Source: Nigrospora sphaerica (taxonomy: Eukaryota > Ascomycota > Sordariomycetes > Amphisphaeriales > Apiosporaceae). From it: a DNA stretch of 64,000 nucleotides. Under the pieces are notes generated by a model, which was not told where the DNA came from, ran no database searches, and saw only the letters and a list, made by a program, of their open reading frames with translations. The stretch is taken from contig JAGVVL010000013.1 of assembly GCA_018287875.1 (NCBI GenBank), positions 4,092,001-4,156,000 of the forward strand. The letters run 5' to 3'. Each line of letters starts with the position of its first letter. The stretch's first letter is position 1. Positions 10,961-22,837 of this stretch are shown here, one piece after another. The translations under genes were made by a program, and so were the position numbers.

Positions 10961-11769
10961 GTTACTACTCAGTTCTCATTTAATTCCGTACGTTATTACG
11001 ACACCGTCTCTGCCACCTCTCGGATAATGAGATCGGGCCAGGGCTCTTACGTAAGCCTTGATCAAGGGTTTACACAAGTATAAGTTAGGCTTCGGTAGTC
11101 CAGTTCATAGCTAGAGAGACAGCGCGCTTTTTCCCTCCTTTTAAATACACTGCTACTCTTAGTACGATACTTCACGCTCATTTTTCGTGACTATTTTGAG
11201 CTTCTTTTACTTCTCTATGTTAAGGATCATCTTAATCAACGATATCCTCACCTGATTGTCCCTTGGGATCGACCTCACGACCGTGTCTTTCCACCAGACT
11301 CCCTACAGTTTGGAGTTTCTTGGTTCCAATACACTGCCACCCTATTAAAGCCTTAGTCCGATTATAGGTCACGTGACCGATTATAAGTAGGGCAGGGTGA
11401 TTACATAACTTGGCAACCGTGATCTGTATAGGGATCACACAAGCTATAAAGGTGATCACCTTAAAAGCCTAAGGTAATCTAAAGTATTAATAAGGGAATA
11501 ACTTAGTATATAAGTTAAAAGGATTTTCTATATAGATAGTCATTACCTTAGTGATCAATTTAAGCATTTATCTCACTTATAGATAGGAATAATCTCTTAA
11601 CGCCGTGGTAGTTATAACGTGTTAGCCGCCTTACAAATAAGATACTACGCGAAACTAATACGTTTAGAATTACTTTATTTTATTACTACGGATTATATAA
11701 GTAGATATAGTAAAGCCTTACGGCTAAATTTGGATATTATATACGACGGAGTTCTTTATGGGAATATAG
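10961..11769. other. AT-rich repeat debris
   Basis: No gene was recognised. Positions 11,260-11,305 (GGGATCGACCTCACGACC then a GTCTTTCCACCAG word) resemble one end of the dispersed repeat found at 44.4-44.7 kb and 62.06-62.36 kb, so a degraded copy of that repeat lies here. The right part becomes very TA-rich. TATAG at 11,765-11,769 is the left target duplication of the following retrotransposon. Confidence 0.5.
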
Positions 11770-11985
11770 TGTCACGGTTCAAGGAACGAAGGATCTGTTG
11801 ATGACCCAAAGGTTCTATTGAGATGCGAAAACTACAGGTGAAGAGGAAAAGAAGAGGAGGAACAGGCTCCTCTCAGTTACTGTTTGGCAGGAATATATCC
11901 AGCCAGCGGCGGTACGTACCGCCAGGCAGCGGTAAGTCGTCTATGCGTTGCCATGCCCTTGTACCTATGTACCCATACCGTAACA
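11770..11985 (-). repeat. 3' LTR of degraded copy 1
   Basis: This 216-bp LTR is closely similar to 17,559-17,774 and to the LTRs at 45,822 and 61,517 (reverse orientation). It contains the word CAGCCAGCGGCGGTACGTAC shared by all copies. Confidence 0.95.
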
Positions 11986-12128
11986 TTACCCCCCCTTAAG
12001 AAATGAAACTTGTCTGTAAGTTTCGGTCACTTCTTCTGGGCAATTCTCTTTCTCGTTCGGTTCGTCGAAGCCGGAGAGTTATCGTCGGCATGAGGTGGGT
12101 CGATCTTGTCGTCAGCTGCGGCGTCAAG

Positions 12129-12344
12129 CTATAAAGCCAGTCGCTTCGGCGGTCCTGCGTTGTCTGGATACTCCTCGTGGTATTCCTGGAGAAGTATGGC
12201 GCTGTTCTTGAATAACTCCGCGTTGTACCACGTTGCGTCCGGGTCCCAACCTTTCCAGCGCACCTGGTATTGAAGTTTCCTATAGTGCAGTCGAGAGGAC
12301 AGCACTCGGTCTACCTCCCATTCTTCGTCCAACGAAGGATCCAC
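12129..12344 (-). pseudogene. Chromodomain at integrase C-terminus
   Basis: This short open frame is the end of Pol. It contains a chromodomain: WEVDRVLSSRLHYRKLQYQV followed by RWKGWDPDATWYNAE. Such domains steer integration of chromoviruses toward marked chromatin. It is the best-preserved coding piece of this copy. Upstream integrase sequence (about 12.4-13.7 kb on the minus strand) is recognisable only as fragments. Confidence 0.8.
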
Positions 12345-13699
12345 GATTTCGCCCTCCGGATTCTCGGCCTGTTGTCCTGGGAGAGGGTCGTCTTAAAATC
12401 GCCGAAGGCGATTAGCGTGAAACACGTTCGTGCCCTTCCAGTCTGGCGGCGTGTCAAGTTCGTAGGAGTGTCCTCTTATCCCCTTAATAGTATAACATTG
12501 CTGCGTTAAGGGGAACGTTAGGGCGTCGCCAGGTTGGTCCGTCGTCTATATCCGTTTAAAGATAACCACCCTATCCCCGACCTTGAAGTCTAGCTCGCGT
12601 CGCGACTTATTAGCCTGGTCGCATATACGGCGTTAGGATAAGGTAGCCTGTTATCGTGCTGCTTCTATGTATTAGTGGAGTGTCTTTATAATCTTCTACG
12701 CGTCTTATTATCTGAGACGCTCTATTATTGGAAGCTTACCAATATCTTAGGTCCAGTCAGCTTTGGAATATAGCAGCGGCATAAGGAAACCACGCTCCAC
12801 TTTATAAGGAGACAGTCCCGTCGAGTCCTAAGGCAGGCTAGCCTAAATAGCGTCCAAAGCTGGAATCACTGACGACCAGTTGTCTTAGAAATGTGATAAG
12901 TAAGGCAGAATCCGTTACTAGATAGCCTGGTTTATACGCTCCACTTGCCCTTATAACTGGGAGTGGCCGGAGGATCCCAGTTTCTAGGTGATGCCCAGCA
13001 GCTTAGAGACTTTATCGGTGATGTAAGAGACGAATTGGGGTCCACGGTCGCTCCCAATCTGCTATGGTAGTCTAAAGACGCGATATAGACCATGGTAGTA
13101 TATCTTAGTAACGTCTTTAGCTGTCACCAATCGAGTGCAGGGAACACACCAACTCCTCTTACTTAACAAGTAAACTATAACGAGGAGGTTGTCAAACCCC
13201 TTTCGATCTTTAAGTATGGTCTTGAAGTCTATCTAAATCGACTGCCATAAGCGAAGCGGTATCGGAAGCGGATAGAGAAATCCTGGTGTCTTATCCCGGG
13301 GGACTTTAGACAATCGGCACACTCGACAGTTAGCCACGAAACCGTCGACGTCTTTGGATAATCCTAGCCACCAGTACTGGCTCTGCACTAGCTTACGGAG
13401 CTTGTTGCGTCCCGGGTACGCGGATGTTAAGCGCGAATGGAAGTCTTCTAAGATGTGCGTCCTCAGATTGTCTTATTCGGGGACCACCAGTTTGCCGTTC
13501 CTCAGGAGGGTTCCGTTAGAGAGGGTCCAGGTAATGCTATCGGTCGGCTTTAACGTAGTCTTTTCCCGAAACGGCTGGAGAAGGGGGTCGGTGCGGTTAA
13601 GTTCGACGGCATAATGTACCAGCATTGACCCAGAGAGTGGTGGCGGTGGCAGGTCGTCCTTTAAAAGGGCCACCTCACTTAAGGGTTACATTATAGAAA

Positions 13700-16100
13700 G
13701 CGCTAGTATATATCCGTGTTCGCCCTCCTAGAAGATAGCTAGGTGTCATATCGCCTCGGTTTTCTCTTTCTATGTTTTCAGATCTTCCGTTTTCCGTGAC
13801 AAAGCGTCGGCCGCGGTATTCTGCGTTCCTAGGCGGTACTTCAGTAGGCAGTGGTATTCGGCGAGGAGCTCCGCTTAGTTCGCTTATCGCAAGTTAAGAT
13901 GATGTTTCTGGCTAAAGTATTCCAGCGCGCTGTGGTCCGTCACAATCGTGAACTATGGGCGCTGAAGTCCCACGAGCTCAGCGCGCTAATACTTAAGGGC
14001 TTGGACTACAGCCAACAATTCTTTATTATGGATGCTATAATTGAGCTCCGAACCTTGGAGGGTCTCTAAGTAAAAGGCGACGGGGTGCCAGTTGTTAGAA
14101 GCGTCATCCTTCTTTTACGATAGGACTCCGGTAATCACTCCGTCGGAAGCATCTGTCTCCACTCGTGTATCGTTCTCGTAGCCGAAATATGCGAGGACTG
14201 GGGCCTCCAGCAGTCGTTGTTTTAAGGTATCGAAAGCTTCCTGGCACTCCTCTATCCACTGGAACGTCGGTAAACCTTGCTTCGTTAGGTTAGTAAGCGG
14301 TCGAGCAATCCGCCTATACTCGCGAACGAACTTGCGATAGAAATTGCAGAAGCCGAGAAATAATTGCACTCCTTTAATAGACATCGGGGGTACCCAGTCG
14401 CGGATGACGGAAGTCTTAGCAGGATCCACGGCCACTCCTTCTATAGAGATAATAAAGCTTAAGAACTTCGTTTCCCGAACATAAAATTCGCACTTATCGG
14501 TATCGGCTTGCAGTCCGGCCTCTCGGAGGCGCTGCAGGACCCTCCTCATATAGTCCTCATATTCTTCAACTGAATCTAAAAAAATGACGATATTGTTTAA
14601 GTATGCCGAGCAGAAATCATCCAGATAGTCTATTAAGGTGTCATTTATGAAGCGCTGAAAGGTCGCGGGTCCGTTCGTTAATCCGAATAGGAGTACGTTG
14701 TACTAAAAGGTGCTATAACAGGTACGAAACGCTATCAACTCTTCTGATCCTGGCGCTATTCGGATCCGGTGGAATACTTATCGGATATCCAGCTTCGTGA
14801 AGACCTTTGCCTTGGAAATCCGGGCCATAATCTCCTCGATTAAGGGAAGTGGGTGTCGGTCTTTACAAGTGACGGAGTTGAGCTTTCTGAAGTCCATGTA
14901 AAGGCGTAGTCCTCTATTCCCTTTAAGCGCGAAGAGGATTAGTGTTACCTAAGGCGCTTCACTTAGCTCGATGAATCCCTTTGCTAGGTTCTCGGTTATG
15001 TACTTCCGGTATATCTCCATTTCTTTAAGCGACATCTTCCGTAAGCCCGAGTATCCTAAAAGCTCGTCTAGCTTGGCGTTATTATTTAAGATAATCTTAT
15101 AGTTGTAAGTGCGATACAGTGGTAACTTATCGGACTCGAACTTGCTGAACATATCTAAGTACTTATGGTATTACTCTGGTACCACTTGTAATGCTTTTTC
15201 GCGAAGAGTGTCCGAGTTTAAGGGTAACACGTCCCCTCGTGACGTTTACTTCTCGAGGATAATCTTGTTTATCGCGTGGAGGCTAGTGACGTGCCAATCT
15301 TAAGGGTTTCGGCAGTAGGACATTTCCATCGCCGGTGCGGAGATAAAAGCAACGTCGATGCGTTCTTTAAAACTTCCTACCGAGCTCCAGTGTCGGATGA
15401 AGGGTCCTTAAGAGTCGCGTTCTATCGGGGACGACGGTGCCCTCGGTGGCGGTGTCAGAGATAGTAGGGGCACGTTGGTTGGTTTAGCTAACGCGCGTTT
15501 CATCTTCGCGATGCCTTCATTGTTTCGTTGTCCCTACGCACGAGTGGCTATAGATCGTGTTAAGATTTTCTTATATCGAATTATCGATGGTGACTTCTCG
15601 CGATCGGTGTCGGTCGTATATGGACTGCGGATAACCAAAGGATCCGGATGTTGTGATCTTCGGCCTGCCAGGCGTCGTTAGTCTTCTATAGCCATCTTTT
15701 ACTCGCAGCTTTAGGCGTCTGCATTAAAGGTAGGGTTCTGTAGAAGCTGTCTGGCTTAGTCTATAGCGATATAATGTTCCATACGCTGGGGGGTCCATTC
15801 CTTAGGGAAGAGAAGACGACGGCGACGAACATCCAGCGTCATATCGTGTGTTTCTAACTATTTGCGACCGACTATCACGTCGTGGCGCATATCAAGGACT
15901 AGAAAATGGGTTCGGGCGGTGAGACGGCTCTGGATTTAGAAGTGTCCCAGCAGGGCAATGTCCACTAGTTGCGATAGGGTACCGTCAAATCCGCCGACAG
16001 GTTGAGGGTGAAAGTCACGAACGGTAGGGAGGTGTAGATATCGGAGGAGCCTTTAAGCGAAGGCCACGCTTATAAACAGGTATCCGCTTACTCCGGTGTC
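13700..16100 (-). pseudogene. Pol remnants: protease, RT, RNase H
   Basis: On the minus strand, protease-like sequence (DTGVSGYLF) lies near 16.05-16.1 kb. RT fragments lie at 15,152-14,550 and the end of RT plus RNase H at 14,549-13,850 (VEYE... FLGFCNFYRKFVREYRRIAR, then VETDASDGVITGVLS). The RT catalytic box reads AYLNNIVIF (about 14,590-14,616) instead of YLDD, so both catalytic aspartates are Asn here. Numerous stops confirm that the copy is dead. Confidence 0.8.
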
Positions 16101-16669
16101 GACGAAGGCCTAGGCGGAGAGAGACGATCTATTATAAGCTATAATACAGGGGAAGGTAAACGGTCTTCCCCTTAGGTGCTTGCTTAAAAAATTAAAGGAT
16201 TGCTTATCCTGCGAGTTCTTAATATCGACGACTTCCCTTAGATCGGAGTCCACTTATCCAAGGGTATCTAGTTTTCCGAATCCGTGACATTTTCGACTTA
16301 GTTGGAGTTAAGAATCTCGATCGTAAGACTATCAGCGTTCGAACAGGGACGGGGAGTTCCTATCTACTAGCTGACTAAAGCGTTGATACGGTTCGAATAG
16401 TCAATATTAACTCGCTTCTCTAGGCAGTTGTTAGCGTAGTGGCTAGGCTTTTCGTAGTTAAGATAAAGTCGGTTCTTTAAAAGGCGACGGAGCTTATTAA
16501 GACCGTGTTAACAGGCTAGGGCTAAGGTAATATAACGCTTCTCCGAAGGTTTGGCAGGATCCGATTAGTCGACAGCGGGGATGGGGGTTCGGCGATTACC
16601 GCCATGGTTTCCGCGGTTCGCGCGACGTCTAGGGTCGTCACTTTTAGCAGACTAGAGGACCAGTGTAAT

Positions 16670-17449
16670 CTAGGTGGCCTTAGTTATAAACGCGTCGAAT
16701 CTAATACTGCTCTTAATATAGGAGGAGGCCAGTGCTGTTTGCAACTCTATCGTAAGCTTTCGGTTAAAGAGGCGCTTCCAATCCGTTTTAACTTGGCTAG
16801 TTTCGCTGGTAAGTCGAAGGAACTTGTTCTTAAAGACCTGGAAATCTATTCCCGTGGCTATATAAAGGTTCTCAAATTCCAAAGAAGCAGCCTCCATTTA
16901 GTTAGGGTCATGGTACTGTTACTAGAGATGCGCTATCAAGGCCTTGTACAACTAGATCGGAGTGGGGTGCGTCTGTTAGAGGTAAGGCTAGAGATTATCG
17001 CTGGCCTCTCTACTGAGGCGGCCTTCGATATAGGCCTGCTTAGAGAGGTCTGTAGGGAAACGGGAAGCGTTCACTAGGATCTTATTCTTGACCTAACGGA
17101 ACTAAGTCTCGAACTTGACGATGTCCTTAGACTTCTAATTGTAGAAAACCGGGGGGTCAGGGAGGTGCTCAACCTCCGGTTGGGAGCCCTCAATATCGGG
17201 AAGTACAGGTGGTGGTGTGCCTTGGGTACTTCCTGCCGTCTACTGGATTAAGGCAGCTATCTGCTATTGGAGATCCTTTATCTGTCTCTCTAGCTTAAGG
17301 CGTCTGTGGCGCTCTTAGATAAATCTGGACTCGGTGTTATCAACGTCGCTGGTGTTATTCGTATCGGCGGAACCCTCACGGGTATTATCGGGGTTATCCT
17401 TGTGAGTTTCTGTGATCCGGTGGAGGGATCTACCCCGTTTGGCCGGCAT
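16670..17449 (-). pseudogene. Gag remnant of degraded copy 1
   Basis: The Gag start is probably the ATG at 17,449 (MPAKRGRSLHRITE...). The best-preserved piece, 16,897-16,670, carries the Gag signature DWKRLFNRKLTIELQTALAS. Several stops lie between. The homologous Gag of copy 2 starts at 46,076. Confidence 0.7.
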
Positions 17450-17558
17450 CTCAGCGGTGTGTGTGGGTCGCGCTTGCAGCTGCGTACCCGTCGGAATGTC
17501 TGTAGGGTTTGGGATATTAATAGAAGCCTTCCCAGGCGGATAAGGAGACCTGTAGTTG

Positions 17559-17774
17559 TGTCACGGTTTAAGGAACGAAGGATCTGTTGATAACCTAAAG
17601 GTTCTATTGAGATGCGAAAACTATAGGTGAAGAGGAAAAGAAGAGGAGGAACAGGCTCCTCTCAGTCACTGTTTGGCAGGAATATATCCAGCCAGCGGCG
17701 GTACGTACCGCCAGGCAGCGGTAAGTCGTCCATGCGTTGCCATGCCCTTGTACCTATGTACCCATGCCGTAACA
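17559..17774 (-). repeat. 5' LTR of degraded copy 1
   Basis: This 216-bp LTR is paired with 11,770-11,985. It is followed by TATAG (17,775-17,779), completing the target duplication. Confidence 0.95.
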
Positions 17775-17779
17775 TATAG

Positions 17780-18105
17780 ATAGTAAATAAGTAATGTGAT
17801 GCGTCCCACCACGGGGGGGGACAATAACCTAGTCTGCTAAACTGGATACCGTGGATATACATAGGCTATTAAGAGCAGGATCTGTCAATTGGCAGGTCCC
17901 TTACCTTTTACACATCATAATGTTAAGAACTTATAGGTTACCTATAAGTATTTCTAAATTGGTTTTTAAACCTATGGGTCCTATATGGGTACTGTAAAAA
18001 ACCTATGGGCTACCCATGGGTTCTTAGCATTACCCATATCGGACCCAGAGGTCCATGGGTAGTGCCGGGTAAATGGGATGGGTAATAATCTGGTAAGTCT
18101 ACTCT
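17780..18105. repeat. AT-rich flank with palindrome and ACCCAT words
   Basis: This non-coding stretch between the LTR element and the NRPS remnant contains a 19-bp palindrome at 17,930-17,948 (CTTATAGGT-T-ACCTATAAG). It also holds many copies of CCTATGGG / ACCCATGG-like words in both orientations up to about 18,090. It is probably part of an older inserted element; its boundaries are unclear. Confidence 0.6.
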
Positions 18106-19933
18106 ATGCTGGCTGTGATGCGCATTGGTGCCGTTTACCTGCCGCTTGACCTACGCAACTCGATCCCGCGCCTGGCGAGCATCGTCCAGCGAGCAAAGCC
18201 AACGTTGCTGCTCGTCGACGGTACTACGGCGTCCCAGGCGCCGCTGATTGGTGGCGAGGGCGCCACACAGATTGACCTGACAAACCTGAAGGGCATGGGC
18301 GACGTCGCGACAACGACAAACCGCTCCGAACGCGACGCCCCTACCGTTGTCCCCTTCATTAGCGGTTCTACGAGCGAGCTTAAGTGCCTCATGATGAAGC
18401 ACGCGAACATTGTGACGAACGCCGAGGCTAATAGCCACATCTACGCTGCCACGGCGGCGGACCGTGAGGGCCTCGTCGTGCTGCAGCAGAGCGCCTTTAG
18501 CTTCGACTTCTCCATCGACCAGACGCTCGCGGCCCTTAGCAACGACGGGCGCATGCACGTTGTCGCCGCGCGCCACCGTGGTGACCCGGCCGCTATCAGC
18601 CAGATCATGCTGGACCAGAACGTCACCTACACATCGAGCACGCCATCCGAGTACGACATGTGGCTGCGCTACGGCGGCGAGTTACTCCGCCATTGCTTCT
18701 CGTGGCGCTCCGCCTTCTCGGGTGGCGAGGCCATGAATCCGGGCCATCATCGCCGCCATGCCCGACCTCCTGCGCACCGCCCACCTAAAGATCGACCGCC
18801 GCGCCGTCCCCGCCCTGCCAGTGCCCGCCGCCGCCATCTTGGGCGAGGGCAGCGACGGCACCCTCGGCGTCGCCGAGCGCCAGCTTTCGGCCCTCTGGCG
18901 CGAGGTCCTGCCGGTGGACCCAGGCGCGCTGACGGCCGAGTCCGACTTCTTTCTCGTCGGCGGCAACTCGATTCTGCTCGTCAAGCTGCAGGCGTGCGTG
19001 CGCGCCACTTTTGGCGCCGTACCCAAGCTCGTTACCCTCATGGGCGCGCACCAGCTCGGCGCCATGGCTGACGCCGTCGAGACGGGCTGCCGCGCCGCGA
19101 CGATGCCCATCATTGAATGGGACGCCGAGACGAGCGTGCCCACCGCCCTCGCCGCTGTCCGGTGGACGCCCCGCGCCCCCAAGACCGACGGCCTCACCAT
19201 CGTGCTCACCGGCGGCCACGGTTACCTCGGCCGCCACCTCCTCGCCGCGCTCGTGGCGGACCCCAAGGTGGCACGCGTCGAGTCGCTCGTGCGCAAGCAG
19301 TCCGAGATGCCTCTCGACGCCAAGGTGCACAAGACGGTGGCCGGACGTGTCCAAGCCCAAGCTCGGCCTGCCGGCGGGCGCCTCCGCCGCCCTCACCGAC
19401 GCCGCCGACGCCATGGTGCACTGCACCGCCAACCGCAGCTTCTGGGACCTGTACGAGGCGCTGCGCGGCGACAACGTGGCGTCGGTCAAGGAGCTCCCGC
19501 GCCTCGCCGCTGTGCGCGCCGTGCCCCTGCACATGCTGTCATCGGGCGCCCGCCAGCCGCCAACCGACAGTAGCGACGGCTATGTGGCCACCAAGTGGGC
19601 GAGCGAGACGTTCCTCCGCCGGCTCGCCGCCGAGGCGCCCGCCGGCGCCGCCCTGGCCTTCGCACACCGGCCGACGGGGGCTAGCGCGCCCGCGGCGGCC
19701 GGCACTTCCCCCGCCGCTGTCGGCGTCCAAGAGCACGGCGCCACCTTCCGCGTCGGCGTCGATGCCTTCGCCCGCGCCGTCGCCGCCGACGCCGACGCCG
19801 CCGTCGCCGCCCTGCCTGAGGCCCCGTCCTCGACTGGTTCGGCATGGCCAAGCGCACCGGCTTCGCCCACCTCATGACGTCCTGGGAGCTGACTATCGGC
19901 TCGCAAGAGGCCGAGCTCGCCCTGCGTCGTTGA
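18106..19933 (+). pseudogene. PKS-NRPS hybrid, 3' part (partial A, T, R domain)
   Basis: This is the C-terminal part of the same class of synthase. Adenylation-domain sequence begins abruptly at MLAVMRIGAVYLPLDL (A2 core) and continues through a damaged A3 core (FISGSTSELKCLM). It breaks at about 18,738, after SGGEAMN, and resumes in another frame with HLKIDRRAVPALP (A10 core), so the middle of the A domain is deleted. The thiolation domain follows (DFFLVGGNSILLVKLQ, with the phosphopantetheine Ser). A C-terminal reductase/Dieckmann-type domain comes next: TIVLTGGHGYLGRHLL for NADPH binding, CTANRSFWDLYEALRG, and the YVATKWASE Tyr/Lys pair. Frames change near 19,350 and 19,835, ending LALRR-stop at 19,931-19,933. 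The terminal domain would release the product by reduction or tetramate-forming cyclisation. Confidence 0.9.
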
Positions 19934-20363
19934 TTTTACTACGTTCGAATATCGGATACGGGGCTGTGATAGTGGAGGCTGCCTTTTCTTTGGCGTCTTT
20001 CGGGTTGATTTTATGGGGCAATTGTGGTGGATTAAGAGGGGCCATTACCGCCGTTGCACAAGACGGATTTCAATGCGCGGAGTTTTAGGTTTTTCTCTTC
20101 ATTATCAAGTGGTTCCTGTTTTGTACGAGCATTTGCGACATTCTCTTGAACGTTTTGAACGCTGCAGAAGTTACAATACTTAGAGATCGTTGCAAACTTA
20201 ACGTTATGGGACGCTGAATCAGGCTGAACACTGCTGTCCATTTAAAGAACGATTAATGTAAATTGTGTCTATATCCATGAAAATACTCAAGTAGCTCAAG
20301 GTGCCACACGGGAGAGGGGTTTGTACCCAGACCCAGCAGTGGCCTCGTTTTAAGATACCCGCT
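19934..20363. other. Intergenic, tail-to-tail
   Basis: This stretch lies between the converging PKS-NRPS remnant and the secreted-protein gene. Nothing was recognised beyond AT-rich 3'-flanking sequence. Confidence 0.5.
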
Positions 20364-22734
20364 CTACGCGGCGGGGTCGATGCGGAGCTCCATGTCGGCG
20401 CAGTTAGCGTAGTATCCCGGCTGAGGGATGGCGTAGATGTGCATGCCCGAGCCGCCGTTGCCGTCGCCGGTGGAGCTCTTCTTGACGCAGAAGGACAAGT
20501 AACCGTTGGCGGCGTTGCCGTCTTTCTTCAGCAGGACCGTCAGGGTTCCGTCGGCGTTCCGTCGGCTCTCGAACCAAGGCTTGCCAAAAGACTTCGAGTT
20601 GGACCAGAAGAGCAGCGAGGGGCTGTTCTGGAGATAGTAATAGGCGTTGTTGGTGACTGAGTAGAGGTAGCCGTCGTCGGTGACAATGAAGGTCTCACGC
20701 TTCGATTTGAAATACCAGTTGTCCGTCATGTGGGTCGCGGAGTCGGACAGCGCGTATGAGGCACCTTGGTTGCCCTCTGGGCTCAACTTCATGTAGCCTA
20801 TGGTTCCAGTTGGGGCGTTCGGAGCCACGAGAATGGTGGTTGTCGAGGTGACGACGGCCGTGGACGTAGTAGTGCTGGGGGAGGCGGTGACGGTGACCAG
20901 GACGAATCCACTCGTGGCTGTGCTGGTTTCCGTCGTCAGGACCGTCGAGGTCGTCGTGACCGGGGTAGCAACTAGGGAGCAGGCAGAAGAGACGACATCG
21001 GCTGGCGTAAGGGTTAGGCATTGTCCAAATCAAGCTCCTTCTTCATGACCACTTACCAGGAACACTCGCAAGAGGAGCGGGGACGGCATCACGACGGGCA
21101 ACGGCAGAAACGTCGGTGGGAGCAGCACCCGGAACAGGCTCGGAAATAACGTCCGGGGCCAGGACTTGATCGACAAAAGTTCCATCGGCGTTCTTGGCAT
21201 TAGCCTCAAGAGGCTGGTCACGGCGCGTCAGGCTGTGGTCGTGGTCGCACGGCTCGGCGGTAGCGGCTGGGAGGGCCCGCTTGCGGACCTGGGTCACGGC
21301 CACAAGCTGGGTTGAGGTGACGGTGGCTGTGGCCAAGGGCACGACGTTGGAAGTCGAAGTGCCAGCAGGGACTGTGACCGTCGTGCTCTCGGTGGACGTG
21401 GTGACAGGCGTAGTGTAGCCCAGGAGGGAGGAACAGTACGGCTGCAGCGTGGCCGACTTGATGACCGAGCTGGCGGAAGCCACATTGCAGGGGATGGCCG
21501 GCTTTCCGGGGTTCGTGCTATTGACGAAGGTGTAGCTGTAGGCGATGGTGTACTTGTCGTTGCCACGGTACTGTCCGGTGTTCTTAGCATAGCTGGTGTC
21601 CCAGGCCAGGGTGTACTGAACACGATAGGGTTAGTATCTAGGTCGGCACGGGTGCTTAAGCTACGAGAACTGACCATCGAGCAGTACTGTCCCTCGGGAA
21701 CTCCATTCTTTAACAGCATGTATGTGTTGAAGAACTGGCAGGTCTTGGGGTTTCCATCCTTGGGGGGGTAGCGGAGATTGTAGGCGCTCTGGGCCGAGCA
21801 GGCGGCAGCACAAAGACCGGCATCGAAGGGGCCGTTGGTGAAGGTCTTGGCCCCCATGAATGTATCGGCGCCCGAGCAGTCAAGAGGGGCGTTGATGGCG
21901 GCATTGCCCAGGTACGTGGGCCCCGTGTAGCCATCCTGGGGCGCAATGCTGTTGCTGACATAGCCATTCGACCCGGCAATCACCACCTGGAATTTGTTGC
22001 GCCACTGCCCAGCGTTTTTGGTGTTTTCCTTGGTCAACGGTCCGCCCCAGAAGACGCACTTGATGTTCGTGGTGGAGGCTGGATTCGCGCAAGCATCTGC
22101 AGGCTCCTGTATAATTGTTAGACAACCTGGACGGGGATGTGACAGTTCACGCTGCTAAAAAGAGCAGGTACAAGGGGAAGGTTAAACTTCGTAAATGCGC
22201 CATACGTACCACAGTGGGATCGCGCTCAAAGTAGAGATTGAAAGCTGAGCAGCCCGTAATGGCATTGCACTTGGAAGCACAAAGAGCGGTATCGTACGAC
22301 TTGAGGGTCGTGTAGCCCATATAACCGTAGGCGCTGCTCGAGGCCGCCAGGTTCGAAAAGGTCTGGCTGTAGCCGGACGGCACCGGTGCGGCCGACGCCT
22401 GAGCCGCAAAGTCGCCGTAGCTCAAAAAGGCAGCCGCAGTATCGGGCGAGGGGACCGGTCCGGCGCCCAGGGGCTGTGGCTGACAGGGCGAACGCTTAAC
22501 ATTTATACCGACACGGTTGCCGAGAACATCACGGCGCTGGGGCGCATCCGCCGACTGAACTTCGGCGACAACGGCCGCCGCCGCAGCGTCATCGTCGTAC
22601 TTGATGGTCTCGGTCCCGCCGCCAACGGGGACGGTCACCGGGGTTGGCTTGGAGACCGAGTCGTAGACTTCCCAGTCGATGTCTTGGGCGCGAGCCACAA
22701 CTGCGATGGCAGCAGCGAGGAGAGTGGTCTTCAT
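20364..22734 (-). CDS. Secreted PAN-like cell-surface protein
   Basis: Four exons (22,734-22,210; 22,106-21,675; 21,615-21,057; 20,971-20,364) join in frame to 707 residues. Introns are 103, 59 and 85 bp with GT-AG ends and CTAAC-like branch sites. The start MKTTLLAAAIAVVARA is a signal peptide. Two similar Cys-containing apple/PAN-like repeats follow, around YDTALCASKCNAITGCSAF and FDAGLCAAACSAQSAYNLR. Each is preceded or followed by blocks conserved in a widespread ascomycete family (ANPASTTNIKCVFWGGPLT, QFQVVIAGSNGY-type). Then comes a long Ser/Thr-rich, probably O-glycosylated linker (many STTTVT words). The C-terminal globular domain (NWYFKSKRETFIVTDDGYLY) has no function I can name. It is likely wall-associated or extracellular. 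A TATA-like element lies about 100 bp upstream. The gene looks intact and seems unrelated to the adjacent cluster. Confidence 0.8.
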
Positions 22735-22829
22735 TTTGAGGAGCCTATCAAGAAGGAACGGTGACAAGTGTTCAATGGCGGTGCCTGGTTGTTAGAGTCA
22801 ATGGCAAATCTGTCGTCTGGCGTCGCTGG

Positions 22830-22837
22830 TTTTATAG
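22830..22837 (-). promoter_or_regulatory. TATA-like box of the secreted-protein gene
   Basis: The minus-strand sequence TATAAAAC lies about 100 bp upstream of the ATG at 22,734, a plausible spacing for a fungal core promoter. Confidence 0.4.

Larger units (their letters stand above)
11770..17774 (-). mobile_element. Ty3/gypsy chromovirus, degraded copy 1
   Basis: This 6.0-kb LTR retrotransposon lies in minus orientation. LTRs of 216 bp at both ends begin TGTCACGG and end CCGTAACA as read on the plus strand. A perfect 5-bp target duplication TATAG lies at 11,765-11,769 and 17,775-17,779. A purine tract (complement of CCCCCCTTAAG, 11,989-11,999) lies next to the 3' LTR. Internal order on the minus strand is Gag, protease, RT, RNase H, integrase and chromodomain. 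All frames are full of stops, and TA-richness suggests RIP. It is the major insertion separating the two halves of the PKS-NRPS gene. Confidence 0.95.

Noticed and set aside
17559..17774. Possible terminal inverted-repeat DNA transposon spanning 11.8-17.8 kb
   Set aside because: The ends are direct repeats with TG..CA termini, a 5-bp target duplication and a purine tract, so it is an LTR retrotransposon.
18682..19534. Minus-strand frames of 175 and 249 codons in the NRPS remnant
   Set aside because: They mirror the GC-rich plus-strand T and reductase domains, which carry recognisable motifs.
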